Source of the DNA: an uncultured Rhodocyclaceae bacterium
GTDB lineage: Bacteria > Pseudomonadota > Gammaproteobacteria > Burkholderiales > Rhodocyclaceae
Length of the DNA: 27,660 nucleotides
Reading direction: 5' to 3'
NCBI GenBank assembly: GCA_937892345.1
Contig: CALAGF010000185.1
Coordinates: 1 to 27,660 of the forward strand
The position numbers and the translations under genes were made by a program. Positions 1 to 7,543 of this stretch are shown in pieces. The notes under the pieces are model-generated. The model was not told the origin of the DNA. It did not search any database and worked only from the letters and a program-made list of their open reading frames with translations. The first letter of the stretch is position 1. The number at the start of each line of letters is the position of its first letter.

Positions 1-2480
1 GAGTACGGACGCGAAGTGCCGTCCGGCAAGGTGATTTCCTTCAGGCCGAGCACGAAGTCTTCGCTGGTGGAGGGGTTGCTGACGTCAACCGTCCAGGACA
101 GGGTGCCATCGGTGCCGGTTTTGGGTTCCTTGGCGCTGAACAGGGCGTCCTTTACCGGTGTTGCGCCGTCGTGGCCGAGGGCGCCGAGTTGCTCGACGCG
201 CCAGCGGATGACTTGCGCCATGGCGGATACCACGGACGGCATGCGCTTGCGTTCGCCGTGCGGCGGCATGTGCATTTCGAAGGCGTCACCGGGGGTCTTG
301 GCCAGTGCTTCCAGCTTCATTTCCAGCCAGCCGTGGTCGTTGGCGCGCATGTCCATCGACAAGGTCTTGGCGACGGCACCGAGGCCGCGCGGTTCGGCCG
401 GGCCGTTGGCCCAGACTTCGAACGGCCAGGCGTGACCTTCCTGTTCCACGTGGCCGACAAACAGGGCGAACTTGCCGATGGGCGAGTCGACCATGTAGGT
501 CCAGCACAGATTGCCTTCCGGCAGGCTGGGACGTCCCGGCCAGCGCAGGCTGGCCAGCACCGGGGCCGGCAGGTTCTTGATCGACAGGCGGCGGTTGGCG
601 TCGGAAACGAAATCCTGCGGGGACTTGGCGTCGACCGTTGCATTGCCTTCGGTCTTGGCAGGTTCGCTGGTGACTGACAGCACCGAACCCAGAACGCTGT
701 TCGGGCGGTAGGTGGCCAGTCCCTTGAGGCCGGATTTCCAGGCTTGCATGTACAGGTCCTGGAAGTCCTCGTAGGGGTAATCGCCCGGCACGTTGACCGT
801 CTTGGAAATGGAGGTGTCGATGAAGGGGGCAACGGCGGCCACCATGTCGGCGTGTGCCTTGGCGGAGATTTCCAGTGCGGTGACGAAGTAATCCGGCAGC
901 TTGGCGACATCGCCGCCCTGATGCTTGTACAGGCGCCAGGCGTAGTCTTCGACCGAATATTCCTTGATCGTGCCGTCCTGCATGCGCTTCTTGCGGTTGT
1001 AGGTCCAGGAGAAGGGCGGTTCGATACCGTTGGAGGCGTTATCGGCAAACGCCAGCGAGATGGTGCCGGTGGGTGCGATGGAGAGCAGGTGTGAATTGCG
1101 CAGGCCGTGTTTGCGGATCTCGGCCTTGACCTCGTTTGACAGGCGGGAAGCAAAATTGCCGCCGGAGAGGTAAAGCTCGGCGTTGAACAGCGGGAAGGCG
1201 CCGCGTTCCTTGGCCAGGTCAACCGAGTACAAATAGGCGGTATCGCGCATGAATTCGCTGATGCGGGCGGCCATGGCCCGGGCTTCGGCCTTGTCGTAAC
1301 GCAGGCGCAGCATGGTCAGCATGTCACCCAGACCCGTGTAGCCGAGGCCGACGCGGCGCTTGTTGGCGGCTTCCTGTGCCTGACGTTCCAATGGCCAATG
1401 GGTGGCATCGAGCACGTTGTCCAGCATGCGGGTGGAAACGCGGATGACTTCGCCAAAGGCGTCGAAGTCAAAGCTGGCCTTGTCCGAGAAGGCATCGTGT
1501 ACGAACAGGGTCAGATTGATCGAACCCAGGCAACAGCAGCCATAAGGCGGCAGCGGTTGTTCGGCGCAAGGATTGGTGGCTTCAATCACTTCACAGTAAT
1601 TGAGGTTGTTGTCCTTGTTCATCCGATCCAGGAACAGGATGCCCGGTTCAGCGTGGTCGTAGGTGGATTTCATCACCTGATCCCACAGGTCGCGGGCGCG
1701 CACCTTGCGGTACACCCACAGGCCGTCGTCGCGCTGGTAGGCGCCGCTGGAACGCATGTCGGCATTCGGTTCGGCGCGATGGATCAGTTCGACATCGGTG
1801 TCGGCATCGACTGCCTGCATGAAATCGTCGGTGACGCCGATCGAGATGTTGAAATTGGTCAGGTCGCCCTTGTCCTTGGCGTGGATGAATTCCTCGATGT
1901 CCGGGTGGTCGCAGCGCAGCACGCCCATCTGGGCGCCGCGGCGGGAGCCGGCCGATTCGACGGTCTCGCAGGAGCGGTCGAAGACGCGCATGTAGGACAC
2001 CGGGCCGGAAGCGCGTGACTGGGTGCCCTTGACGCGGGCGCCTTGCGGACGGATGGAGGAGAAGTCATAACCGACACCACCACCGCGGCGCATGGTTTCG
2101 GCAGCTTGGGCCAGTGCGGTGTAAATGCCGGGTTTGCCATCGGTGTTTTCAACGATGGAGTCGCCCACCGGCTGCACGAAGCAGTTGATCAGAGTGGCTT
2201 GCAGGTCGGTACCTGCTGCGGAATTGATGCGGCCGGCCGGAATGAAGCCGTTTTCCTGAGCCCACAGAAACTTGTTTTCCCAGTGCGCCCTGTCCTTCTC
2301 ATGCTCGACCTGGGCCAGTGCATAGGCCACCCGCTTGCGCACGTCGTGAACGCTGGTTTCCTTGCCCTTTGCATATTTCTCGATGAGCACTTCGCCGGAA
2401 ATTTCCTGCTCGCGCAGGGGGGCGAATTTGGGTGGGGCGGGAATATCGGTCAACGACAGCTGCTCGGCGATTTTGGTCAT
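1..2480 (-). CDS. nrdJ: Adenosylcobalamin-dependent ribonucleoside-diphosphate reductase, C-terminus cut by window edge
   Basis: Class II (vitamin B12-dependent) ribonucleotide reductase, making deoxyribonucleotides with or without oxygen. The frame is open from ATG 2480 to the window edge (about 826 codons). I translated it with the same frame at the start, near 1025 and at the left edge, so there is no sign of a frameshift. Visible family motifs are RRGGGVGYDFSSIRPQG, TNFNISIGV, the active-site NPCAEQ (C305 and E307) and APTGTISLAFADNASNGIEP. The start is supported by an AGGAG ribosome site 6 bases upstream. The remaining C-terminus, where this family usually carries a cysteine-rich tail, lies outside. 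It is regulated by an NrdR box pair at 2529-2575. It could be mistaken for a class I large subunit, but the glycine-rich N-terminal motif and the NPCAEQPLPPYG context fit NrdJ. Confidence 0.93.
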   Translation of the reverse strand, partial: MTKIAEQLSLTDIPAPPKFAPLREQEISGEVLIEKYAKGKETSVHDVRKRVAYALAQVEHEKDRAHWENKFLWAQENGFIPAGRINSAAGTDLQATLINCFVQPVGDSIVENTDGKPGIYTALAQAAETMRRGGGVGYDFSSIRPQGARVKGTQSRASGPVSYMRVFDRSCETVESAGSRRGAQMGVLRCDHPDIEEFIHAKDKGDLTNFNISIGVTDDFMQAVDADTDVELIHRAEPNADMRSSGAYQRDDGLWVYRKVRARDLWDQVMKSTYDHAEPGILFLDRMNKDNNLNYCEVIEATNPCAEQPLPPYGCCCLGSINLTLFVHDAFSDKASFDFDAFGEVIRVSTRMLDNVLDATHWPLERQAQEAANKRRVGLGYTGLGDMLTMLRLRYDKAEARAMAARISEFMRDTAYLYSVDLAKERGAFPLFNAELYLSGGNFASRLSNEVKAEIRKHGLRNSHLLSIAPTGTISLAFADNASNGIEPPFSWTYNRKKRMQDGTIKEYSVEDYAWRLYKHQGGDVAKLPDYFVTALEISAKAHADMVAAVAPFIDTSISKTVNVPGDYPYEDFQDLYMQAWKSGLKGLATYRPNSVLGSVLSVTSEPAKTEGNATVDAKSPQDFVSDANRRLSIKNLPAPVLASLRWPGRPSLPEGNLCWTYMVDSPIGKFALFVGHVEQEGHAWPFEVWANGPAEPRGLGAVAKTLSMDMRANDHGWLEMKLEALAKTPGDAFEMHMPPHGERKRMPSVVSAMAQVIRWRVEQLGALGHDGATPVKDALFSAKEPKTGTDGTLSWTVDVSNPSTSEDFVLGLKEITLPDGTSRPY

Positions 2481-2525
2481 TCAGGGCTCCTCTCGGCTCG
2501 TTCTATTTGCGATGCGACGGGCGAG

Positions 2526-2554
2526 AATCTACTAGATGTAGTGGATGGAGGCAA
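2526..2554 (-). promoter_or_regulatory. nrdJ sigma-70-like promoter
   Basis: Read on the minus strand, TTGCCT (2549-2554) is followed by a 17-base spacer and TAGATT (2526-2531). Each hexamer matches the sigma-70 consensus at 4 of 6 positions. The predicted transcription start is near 2519, giving a leader of about 38 bases before the nrdJ ATG. Support comes from the NrdR boxes, one of which overlaps the spacer and -10 while the other lies just upstream of the -35. Confidence 0.55.
2529..2544 (-). promoter_or_regulatory. NrdR box, promoter-proximal
   Basis: The minus-strand sequence CCACTACATCTAGTAG matches the core of the NrdR consensus (CwAtATaTwG) at 8 of 10 positions. It overlaps the predicted nrdJ -10 element. 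NrdR is the ATP/dATP-responsive repressor of ribonucleotide reductase operons and normally binds two such boxes. Confidence 0.8.
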
Positions 2555-2559
2555 TCCCT

Positions 2560-2575
2560 TGACTAAATACGGTGT
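2560..2575 (-). promoter_or_regulatory. NrdR box, promoter-distal
   Basis: The minus-strand sequence ACACCGTATTTAGTCA matches the 16-base NrdR consensus at about 11 positions. Its centre is exactly 31 bases from the proximal box, that is three helical turns, which is the spacing expected for cooperative NrdR binding. The spacing is what makes this weaker box credible. Confidence 0.72.
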
Positions 2576-2622
2576 ATTTGCCTCCTTTTGACCGGCCGGG
2601 GTGTGACACGGGAAAATTCCAG

Positions 2623-2659
2623 AAAAAACAAGGCACCAGCCCCTGTCCGGGGTGGCGCC
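2623..2659 (-). terminator. Rho-independent terminator after ackA
   Basis: On the minus strand, just after the ackA stop, an interrupted G+C-rich stem (GGCGCCACCCC pairing with GGGGCTGGTGCC around a GGACA loop) is followed by TTGTTTTTT. It closes the fabI-to-ackA operon and insulates it from nrdJ. Confidence 0.8.
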
Positions 2660-2679
2660 GAAGGCTCAAAAAAGATTTG

Positions 2680-3861
2680 TTAAAGCGCCAAAAGTGTCTG
2701 CGCGTGGTGGGCCATCATCCATTCTTCATTGGTCGGAATGACCAGTACGTCGACCGGGCTGTTGGCCGCACTGATCACGATGTCGTGGCGGGCGTTGGCT
2801 TCCGGATTCAGGCGCAGGCCGAGCCATTCGGATTGCAGGCAGACGCGGCGACGGACTTCCGCCGCGTGTTCGCCGATGCCGCCGGTGAACACCAGGGCGT
2901 CGATGCCCCCGGCCGCAGCCACCAGCGAGCCCAGCTCGCGAGCGATGCGGTAACAGAACAGTTCCACAGCTTCGGCAGCTTCCGGTTTGTCGCTGGCAAG
3001 CAGGGTACGCATGTCCTGGCTGATACCGGAGACGCCCTGAAGGCCGGATTCCTTGTACAGGATGCGGGTCATGTCCTTGACGCTGAAGCCCTTGGTTTCC
3101 ATCAAATGCAGGATCACGCCGGGATCGATGTTGCCGCAACGGGTGCCCATCATCAGGCCGTCGATGGTTGAAAAACCGAGCGTGGTGGCAACGCACTTGC
3201 GATTGACCATCGCCGCCATGCTCGCACCGTTGCCCAGGTGGGCCACGATCACGCGGCCGTTGGCGCGGTGTGAGTGCTCGGGCAGGGCACGGGCAATGAA
3301 TTCATACGACAGCCCGTGAAAGCCGTAGCGTTTGATGCCTTCAGCGGTCAACGCCCGCGGCAGGGCAAAAAGCTGGGCGACATCAGGCTGGCTGCGGTGG
3401 AAGGCTGTGTCGAAACAGGCTATCTGCGGCACATCCGGCAGCAAAGCCTGCAGGGCGCGGATGCCGGCCACATTGTGGGGTTCATGCAGGGGCGCGAGGG
3501 GGATGAAGCTTTCAAGATGCCCCAGTACGGTATCGTCGACCTGTATGGGTTGGGCGTAGCGTTCGCCGCCATGAACCACCCGATGGCCGACCGCCACGAT
3601 CTGCCAGCCGGCATAAGCCGACAGGAACCAGCGCAGCATGGCGTCGAGCGCAACCGTATGGCTGACGGCTTCGCCGGCAATCATCTGATCGGCAATGCGT
3701 TCGCCGGCGCGGTTTTTGGCCACCAGCCGGGTGGCGTTGGTGCCGATACCATCAATCTGGCCCGAGACTTCGGCTTCAGGCGAGATCGGGTGGGCGAGCG
3801 GAAAGAGCGCAAATTTAATCGAGGACGAGCCGGCATTGATGGTGAGGATGCCTTGTTTCAT
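2680..3861 (-). CDS. ackA: Acetate kinase (acetate/propionate family)
   Basis: A 393-residue acetate kinase that interconverts acetyl phosphate plus ADP with acetate plus ATP in the cytoplasm. It opens with the ASKHA phosphate-binding motif ILTINAGSSSIKFALF and contains VGHRVVHGGERY, CFDTAFHRSQP, the RYGFHGLSYEFI motif, AHLGNGASM, FSTIDGLMMGTRCGNIDPG and the C-terminal FTGGIGEHAAEVR adenine-binding segment. Length is normal for the family (about 400). I chose ATG 3861 because the protein then starts at MKQGILTINAGSS. The same frame extends upstream to a GTG at 3948, but that part is inside the preceding gene. Its start lies one base after the upstream stop (TGA-C-ATG), so it is translationally coupled to the phosphate acetyltransferase, its partner enzyme. 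Confidence 0.96.
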   Translation of the reverse strand: MKQGILTINAGSSSIKFALFPLAHPISPEAEVSGQIDGIGTNATRLVAKNRAGERIADQMIAGEAVSHTVALDAMLRWFLSAYAGWQIVAVGHRVVHGGERYAQPIQVDDTVLGHLESFIPLAPLHEPHNVAGIRALQALLPDVPQIACFDTAFHRSQPDVAQLFALPRALTAEGIKRYGFHGLSYEFIARALPEHSHRANGRVIVAHLGNGASMAAMVNRKCVATTLGFSTIDGLMMGTRCGNIDPGVILHLMETKGFSVKDMTRILYKESGLQGVSGISQDMRTLLASDKPEAAEAVELFCYRIARELGSLVAAAGGIDALVFTGGIGEHAAEVRRRVCLQSEWLGLRLNPEANARHDIVISAANSPVDVLVIPTNEEWMMAHHAQTLLAL

Positions 3862-3862
3862 G

Positions 3863-5281
3863 TCAGGAATTTCCCTTGTTGCGGTTGGCGTGGGCGACCA
3901 GTGCGGCGATGACGCAGGAAGCGGTGCGCGTTTCTGCACTGTCGGCACGGCTGGTCAAAACGATGGGGACGCGGGTGCCGAGCACGATGCCGGCAGTCAG
4001 CGCATTGGCGAGGTATTCGAGTTGCTTGGCAACCATGTTGCCGGACTCGAGATCGGGGACTACGAGAATTTCAGCGTGGCCGGCAACGGCGGATTTGATG
4101 CCCTTGGTTTTTGCGGCGACGATGGAGACAGCGTTGTCGAAGGCGAGCGGGCCATCGAGAATGCCGCCCTTGATCTGGCCGCGATCGGCCATCTTGCACA
4201 AGGCGGCAGCGTCAAGCGTGGACTGGATTTTCGGATTGACCGTTTCCACTGCCGAAAGAATGGCCACCTTGGGCTCGGGGATGCCGATGATGTGGGCAAG
4301 ATCGATGGCGTTCTGGATGATGTCCATTTTGTCCATCAGTGTCGGCGCAATGTTGATTGCGGCATCGGTGATCAACAAGGGGCGATGGTAAGTCGGCACG
4401 TCCATCACGAACACATGGCTGATGCGCCGGCTGGTCCGCAGGCCGTTGGCGCGGGCAACCACTTCGCTCATCAGTTCGTCGGTATGCAGGCTGCCTTTCA
4501 TCAAGGCTTCGGCATCACCGGTGCGGATCAGCGAGACGGACAGTGCGGCAGCATCGTGGCTGTGCGCGGCATTGACGATGCGGATGCCGGACAGGTCGAG
4601 TCCGAATTCCTCGGCGACGGCGCGGATCTTGTTTTCCGGGCCTACCAGGATCGGTTCGATGATGCCCGCGTGGAAGGCCATGATCGGCCCCTTCAGCGAT
4701 TCGTGGTCACAGGGATGGGCCACCGCGGTGGGAATCGGTTCCAGTCCCTTGACCCGGGAAAGCATGTGCTTGTAACGGGCATGCTTGTCATCGATGTGCA
4801 CTTCCGGCAGGTGGGTGTCCTGCAGTCGGGTGATTTTTTCCCTCGGCGCCAGCACCTCGCAGGTGCCGCGAACCACTTCCAGCCCTTCCTGGTTGCAGCA
4901 CAGGCAATCAAACACAATATGGTGGTTGTGATCGAATTTTTGCCGGGCGGTCACGGTGATGGTGATCTTGTCGCCAATGCTGACCGGGCGGGCAAAATGC
5001 AGGCTTTGATCAATCAGGATCGTACCCGGGCCGGGAAACTGCGTGCCGAGCACGGTGGATATCAGCGAGCCGCTCCACATCCCGTGAGCAATCACCTCGC
5101 GGAACATGCCGCTTTCGGAATAGTCGGGGTCAATCACCGCAGGGTTCACGTCGCCGGTGAGGATGGCGAAGAGCTTGACGTCTTCCGGCATCAAGGTGCG
5201 AGTCAGGCTGGCACTTTCACCAATACGGATTTCGTCGTAGGTCTTGTTGATCAGGTAATGCTGTTCGTTCAGTTCGTGCAT
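3863..5281 (-). CDS. pta: Bifunctional MaoC-like domain / phosphate acetyltransferase
   Basis: A 472-residue fusion. Residues about 15-150 form a MaoC/(R)-hydratase hot-dog domain (TGDVNPAVIDPDYSES, VIAHGMWSGSLIS). Residues about 170-472 form a phosphate acetyl/butyryltransferase domain (LEPIPTAVAHPCDHESLKG, IVNAAHSHDAA, FVMDVPTYHRPLLITDAAIN, GILDGPLAFDNAVS, LVVPDLESGNMVAKQLEYLA). The C-terminal domain should exchange CoA and phosphate on an acyl group, feeding the acetate kinase one base downstream. In the hot-dog domain the catalytic Asp is present (D44), but the His five residues later is Val (V49), so hydratase activity is doubtful. ATG 5281 is chosen because it has a CCGGAGCG ribosome site and starts at the hot-dog domain. 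An upstream extension in the same frame would run over the phosphatase gene. The acyl-chain preference (acetyl, propionyl or butyryl) cannot be read from the sequence. Confidence 0.92.
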   Translation of the reverse strand: MHELNEQHYLINKTYDEIRIGESASLTRTLMPEDVKLFAILTGDVNPAVIDPDYSESGMFREVIAHGMWSGSLISTVLGTQFPGPGTILIDQSLHFARPVSIGDKITITVTARQKFDHNHHIVFDCLCCNQEGLEVVRGTCEVLAPREKITRLQDTHLPEVHIDDKHARYKHMLSRVKGLEPIPTAVAHPCDHESLKGPIMAFHAGIIEPILVGPENKIRAVAEEFGLDLSGIRIVNAAHSHDAAALSVSLIRTGDAEALMKGSLHTDELMSEVVARANGLRTSRRISHVFVMDVPTYHRPLLITDAAINIAPTLMDKMDIIQNAIDLAHIIGIPEPKVAILSAVETVNPKIQSTLDAAALCKMADRGQIKGGILDGPLAFDNAVSIVAAKTKGIKSAVAGHAEILVVPDLESGNMVAKQLEYLANALTAGIVLGTRVPIVLTSRADSAETRTASCVIAALVAHANRNKGNS

Positions 5282-5303
5282 TGGGTCGCTCCGGTGAACC
5301 GGG

Positions 5304-5786
5304 TTATGCGCGGGCTGCGTTCCGCCGATCGCGGACCGTGTCGGGCAGGGGGATGTCGATGTTGAGTGCCGGGTGCAGGGCGTGCAACTGGTCAACCACC
5401 CAGGGATTGGCTTCGTAGGTGAATTCGCGCGCTTCCAGTGGTGCACCGCTGAATGCTGCGGTGAACAGGGCGACAGCCGCAGAACGGCTGACCCCGTATT
5501 CGCAATGCACCATGACCGACATTTCAAAGGCGGCTGCATGGATTTCACGAACGAAGGCTTCGATTTTTCTCGCCATGCTCCGGTCGAACATGCCGGGCAG
5601 TGCGGGCTGGAATTCGTCGGCCGGCACCGCATCAAAAAACGACAGCCGCAGGACGTGCCGGAACAATGGGTCAAGGCGCGCTTCCGGAGTGGTCGGATCG
5701 GTGATCGAAATCACCGCCATATACGGATTGCCGGCCAGTGATTCAGCCAGTTTGCGCGAGGTGTAAAAAACGTGATTGATCGTCAT
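5304..5786 (-). CDS. Predicted protein tyrosine/dual-specificity phosphatase
   Basis: A 160-residue cytoplasmic protein with no signal peptide or membrane segment. The CX5R phosphatase P-loop is clear: VHCEYGVSRSAA, with the nucleophile C95 and R101. The N-terminal VISITDP and LRLSFFD stretches look like the strands and the general-acid loop of compact bacterial phosphatases (COG5350-like, from memory). It should remove phosphate from Tyr or Ser/Thr of a protein, but the substrate is unknown. It lies 43 bases after a kinase-like gene and 22 bases before the pta fusion, on the same strand, so it is probably in the same operon and may reverse that kinase's action. The start ATG 5786 lacks a strong ribosome site. 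The fold is fairly sure; the biological role is open. Confidence 0.75.
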   Translation of the reverse strand: MTINHVFYTSRKLAESLAGNPYMAVISITDPTTPEARLDPLFRHVLRLSFFDAVPADEFQPALPGMFDRSMARKIEAFVREIHAAAFEMSVMVHCEYGVSRSAAVALFTAAFSGAPLEAREFTYEANPWVVDQLHALHPALNIDIPLPDTVRDRRNAARA

Positions 5787-5829
5787 GCGACGGTCGACCG
5801 CAGTAATGAGCAGATTTTTGGGCGCATGT

Positions 5830-6408
5830 TCATTCCATGAATACCGGGTCGGAAAATACCAATGTGCCGTCCTTGCGCATCATCAGGTTGTCTGCCTTGA
5901 TCAGGTCGGGCAGGGCGCCATATTCGGCGGAGAAGGTTTCCAGAGCCTTGAGCGATTGCTGCACGGTATCGGCCCAGCCCATCGGCGTAACCGTGATGTG
6001 ATGCAGGGCGATCCGCCCCATGTCCTGGGCAAGATTGCGCCACATCATGCAGGCATCGAAATACGAGGTAGAAATCTTCGTCGCCACTTCAGCGGCATCG
6101 CCTGTGCCGGGGAGTGGATAAAGACGTTCGACTTCGACGATGTGAAAGGGATACCCGCGCGAGGAAGGCCCGGCAAGTCCATGGTCGGCAAAAACGACCG
6201 GGAAGTGCCGACCCAGGGGGCGGTCTTCGGCGGTGTAGTAGGCGTAGTCGGTCGGCGAGGAAAGAATTTTGAAAACCCTTTCCTGGCCATCGACGGTATC
6301 AGCCTCGACGACAATGGTGCTTTCACCGCGTCCGATTTCCTTGCGCCCCTGAAGTAGCGGGTGCTCGGGTATGGGATCCGGAATCAGGGGGGGCTGTGTA
6401 TCGGCCAT
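5830..6408 (-). CDS. Small protein-kinase-like protein of unknown function
   Basis: A 192-residue protein I do not recognise by name. Several kinase landmarks occur in the right order: a glycine-rich loop (EIGRGESTIVVEA, about residues 24-36), a VAIK-like lysine (VFKILS, K48), a hinge-like HIVEVERL (89-96), a catalytic-loop-like PDLIKADNLMM (D168 and N174, one residue further apart than usual) and a DFG-like FSDPV (D187). N174 to D187 is 13 residues, the normal kinase distance. The protein ends immediately after this motif, so the activation segment and C-lobe helices are missing. ATG 6408 is preferred over an in-frame TTG at 6441 because AAAGGAC precedes it. It sits between fabI and a phosphatase gene in one operon. 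It could be an active minimal kinase, a pseudokinase or an unrelated fold, and the assignment is inference from motifs. Confidence 0.5.
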   Translation of the reverse strand: MADTQPPLIPDPIPEHPLLQGRKEIGRGESTIVVEADTVDGQERVFKILSSPTDYAYYTAEDRPLGRHFPVVFADHGLAGPSSRGYPFHIVEVERLYPLPGTGDAAEVATKISTSYFDACMMWRNLAQDMGRIALHHITVTPMGWADTVQQSLKALETFSAEYGALPDLIKADNLMMRKDGTLVFSDPVFME

Positions 6409-6449
6409 GATCTTGTCCTTTGCTCTGGCAATGGTGTCCAAAGCTTAGC

Positions 6450-6478
6450 GCAGGTCAGAGCCCGGGCTCTTGACCTGC
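6450..6478. other. Near-perfect hairpin between fabI and the kinase-like gene
   Basis: GCAGGTCAGAGCCC (6450-6463) is followed directly by GGGCTCTTGACCTGC (6464-6478), a 14-base inverted repeat with one bulged base. There is no T tract on either side, so it is not a classic terminator. It may be an RNA-processing or partial-termination hairpin that lowers expression of genes downstream of fabI, or an mRNA 3' end stabiliser. Confidence 0.5.
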
Positions 6479-6507
6479 GGCAAGGGCAAACAATTCAGGC
6501 GGCCATC

Positions 6508-7287
6508 TCAGGCAACGATATGTGCCCCGGCATCGACGTAGATGGTTTGCCCGGTCATGCCAGAGGAGCCGGGTGTGCACAGGAAAGCAGTCAGCGCGCC
6601 CACTTCTTCGATGGTGACCGTGCGGCCGAGCGGTGCCTTGGCGGCATCGGAGTCGAGCAGGTTGTTGAAGTTGGCGATGCCGGAAGCGGCGCGGGTCATG
6701 ATCGGTCCGGGGGAAACCGCAAAAACGCGGATACCCTTGGGGCCGAGGTCGTAGGCCATGTAGCGGACGGCCGATTCCAGTGCCGCCTTGATGATGCCCA
6801 TCACGCCGTAATTGCGCACCACGCGCTCGGCACCGAGGTAGGACATGGTGATCAGCGAACCGCCGTGGGCCATCAAGGGCTCCAGTGCCTTGGCCATGCG
6901 CAGGAAGCTGTGGCAGGACACATTCATGGCCGAATCGAAACCTTCTTCGGAGGCGTCAATCACGCGACCGTGCAGGTCATCGGCGTTGCAGAAAGCCATT
7001 GAGTGGATGGCGAAGTCGATTTCGCCAAATTCCTTGCCGCATTGCTCGATCACGTTTTCCAGGCTGCCAGGTTCAGCAACATCGAGTTTCAGAAACAGCT
7101 TTGCGTCCAGGGATTCAGCCAATGGCTGGGTGTATTTGGCCGTTTTGTCGTTCTGGTAGGTGAGGGCAATTTCGCCGCCCAGTTCACGGATGGCTTTGGC
7201 GACGGCAAAGGCAATCGACTTGTCGTTGGCGATACCTGTGATCAGGCCTTTTTTTCCTGCCAGCGGCAGGGAAGGGGTCGGGTTCAT
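6508..7287 (-). CDS. fabI: Enoyl-ACP reductase (FabI-type SDR)
   Basis: A 259-residue NADH-dependent enoyl-acyl-carrier-protein reductase, the last reduction step of each fatty-acid elongation cycle. The N-terminal ITGIANDKSIAFAVAKA is the FabI variant of the SDR dinucleotide motif. YGVMGIIK gives the catalytic Tyr-x6-Lys, and SYLGAERVV, AVSPGPIMTRAASGI and the terminal TGQTIYVDAGAHIV are typical of FabI. Start ATG 7287 has AAGGAAG upstream. It is the first gene of the operon leading to pta and ackA. The same association of FabI, MaoC-PTA and acetate kinase is, from memory, seen in rhizobia and other proteobacteria, where the protein is often a second FabI rather than the housekeeping one. 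Whether this is the only FabI here cannot be told. Confidence 0.9.
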   Translation of the reverse strand: MNPTPSLPLAGKKGLITGIANDKSIAFAVAKAIRELGGEIALTYQNDKTAKYTQPLAESLDAKLFLKLDVAEPGSLENVIEQCGKEFGEIDFAIHSMAFCNADDLHGRVIDASEEGFDSAMNVSCHSFLRMAKALEPLMAHGGSLITMSYLGAERVVRNYGVMGIIKAALESAVRYMAYDLGPKGIRVFAVSPGPIMTRAASGIANFNNLLDSDAAKAPLGRTVTIEEVGALTAFLCTPGSSGMTGQTIYVDAGAHIVA

Positions 7288-7543
7288 GCTGTTCTTCCTT
7301 TGCTTGTTTTTGAAACTTCATGTTGCGCCGCAACGGAAGAAAATGAAAGCCCTTGCGAGACATGTGGTTTCAATTTTTTGCGTTGCAACAACATTCGTCC
7401 AAGAAAAATACCAGTGCTGAGTGACAGGATTGTTGCGGAAATTCAATTGGATAGATTTGCGCAAGGATTGTTGACCCAAAGCAAGCGGCAGGTGTTTCAA
7501 AGCGCTATTGTTTTCCCGGTCCCAATCGTTCAGGAACTTGCCC
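7288..7543. promoter_or_regulatory. Divergent regulatory region between fabI and hoxF
   Basis: 256 bases between two divergent operons. It contains three TTGC-type dyads: GTTGCGCCGCAAC (7322-7334), GTTGCAAC (7382-7389) and TTGCGCAA (7457-7464). A 10-base direct repeat AGGATTGTTG occurs at 7426-7435 and 7464-7473. TTGACC at 7471 could be a -35 for hoxF, but no convincing -10 follows. I found no FNR box and no -24/-12 sigma-54 element. A short minus-strand frame here (7318-7572) has no coding support. Confidence 0.5.

Noticed and set aside
2680..3948. N-terminal extension of acetate kinase to GTG 3948
   Set aside because: The extra 29 residues overlap the upstream gene and lack similarity to the family, whose proteins start at the ILTINAGSSS segment.
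3695..5365. 556-codon open frame on the plus strand opposite the PTA fusion
   Set aside because: Codons mirror the real minus-strand gene; the translation has low complexity and no family motif, while the opposite strand shows clear PTA motifs.
5282..5674. Upstream extension of the PTA fusion
   Set aside because: It reads through the phosphatase gene in another frame; ATG 5281 has its own ribosome site and fits the hot-dog domain start.
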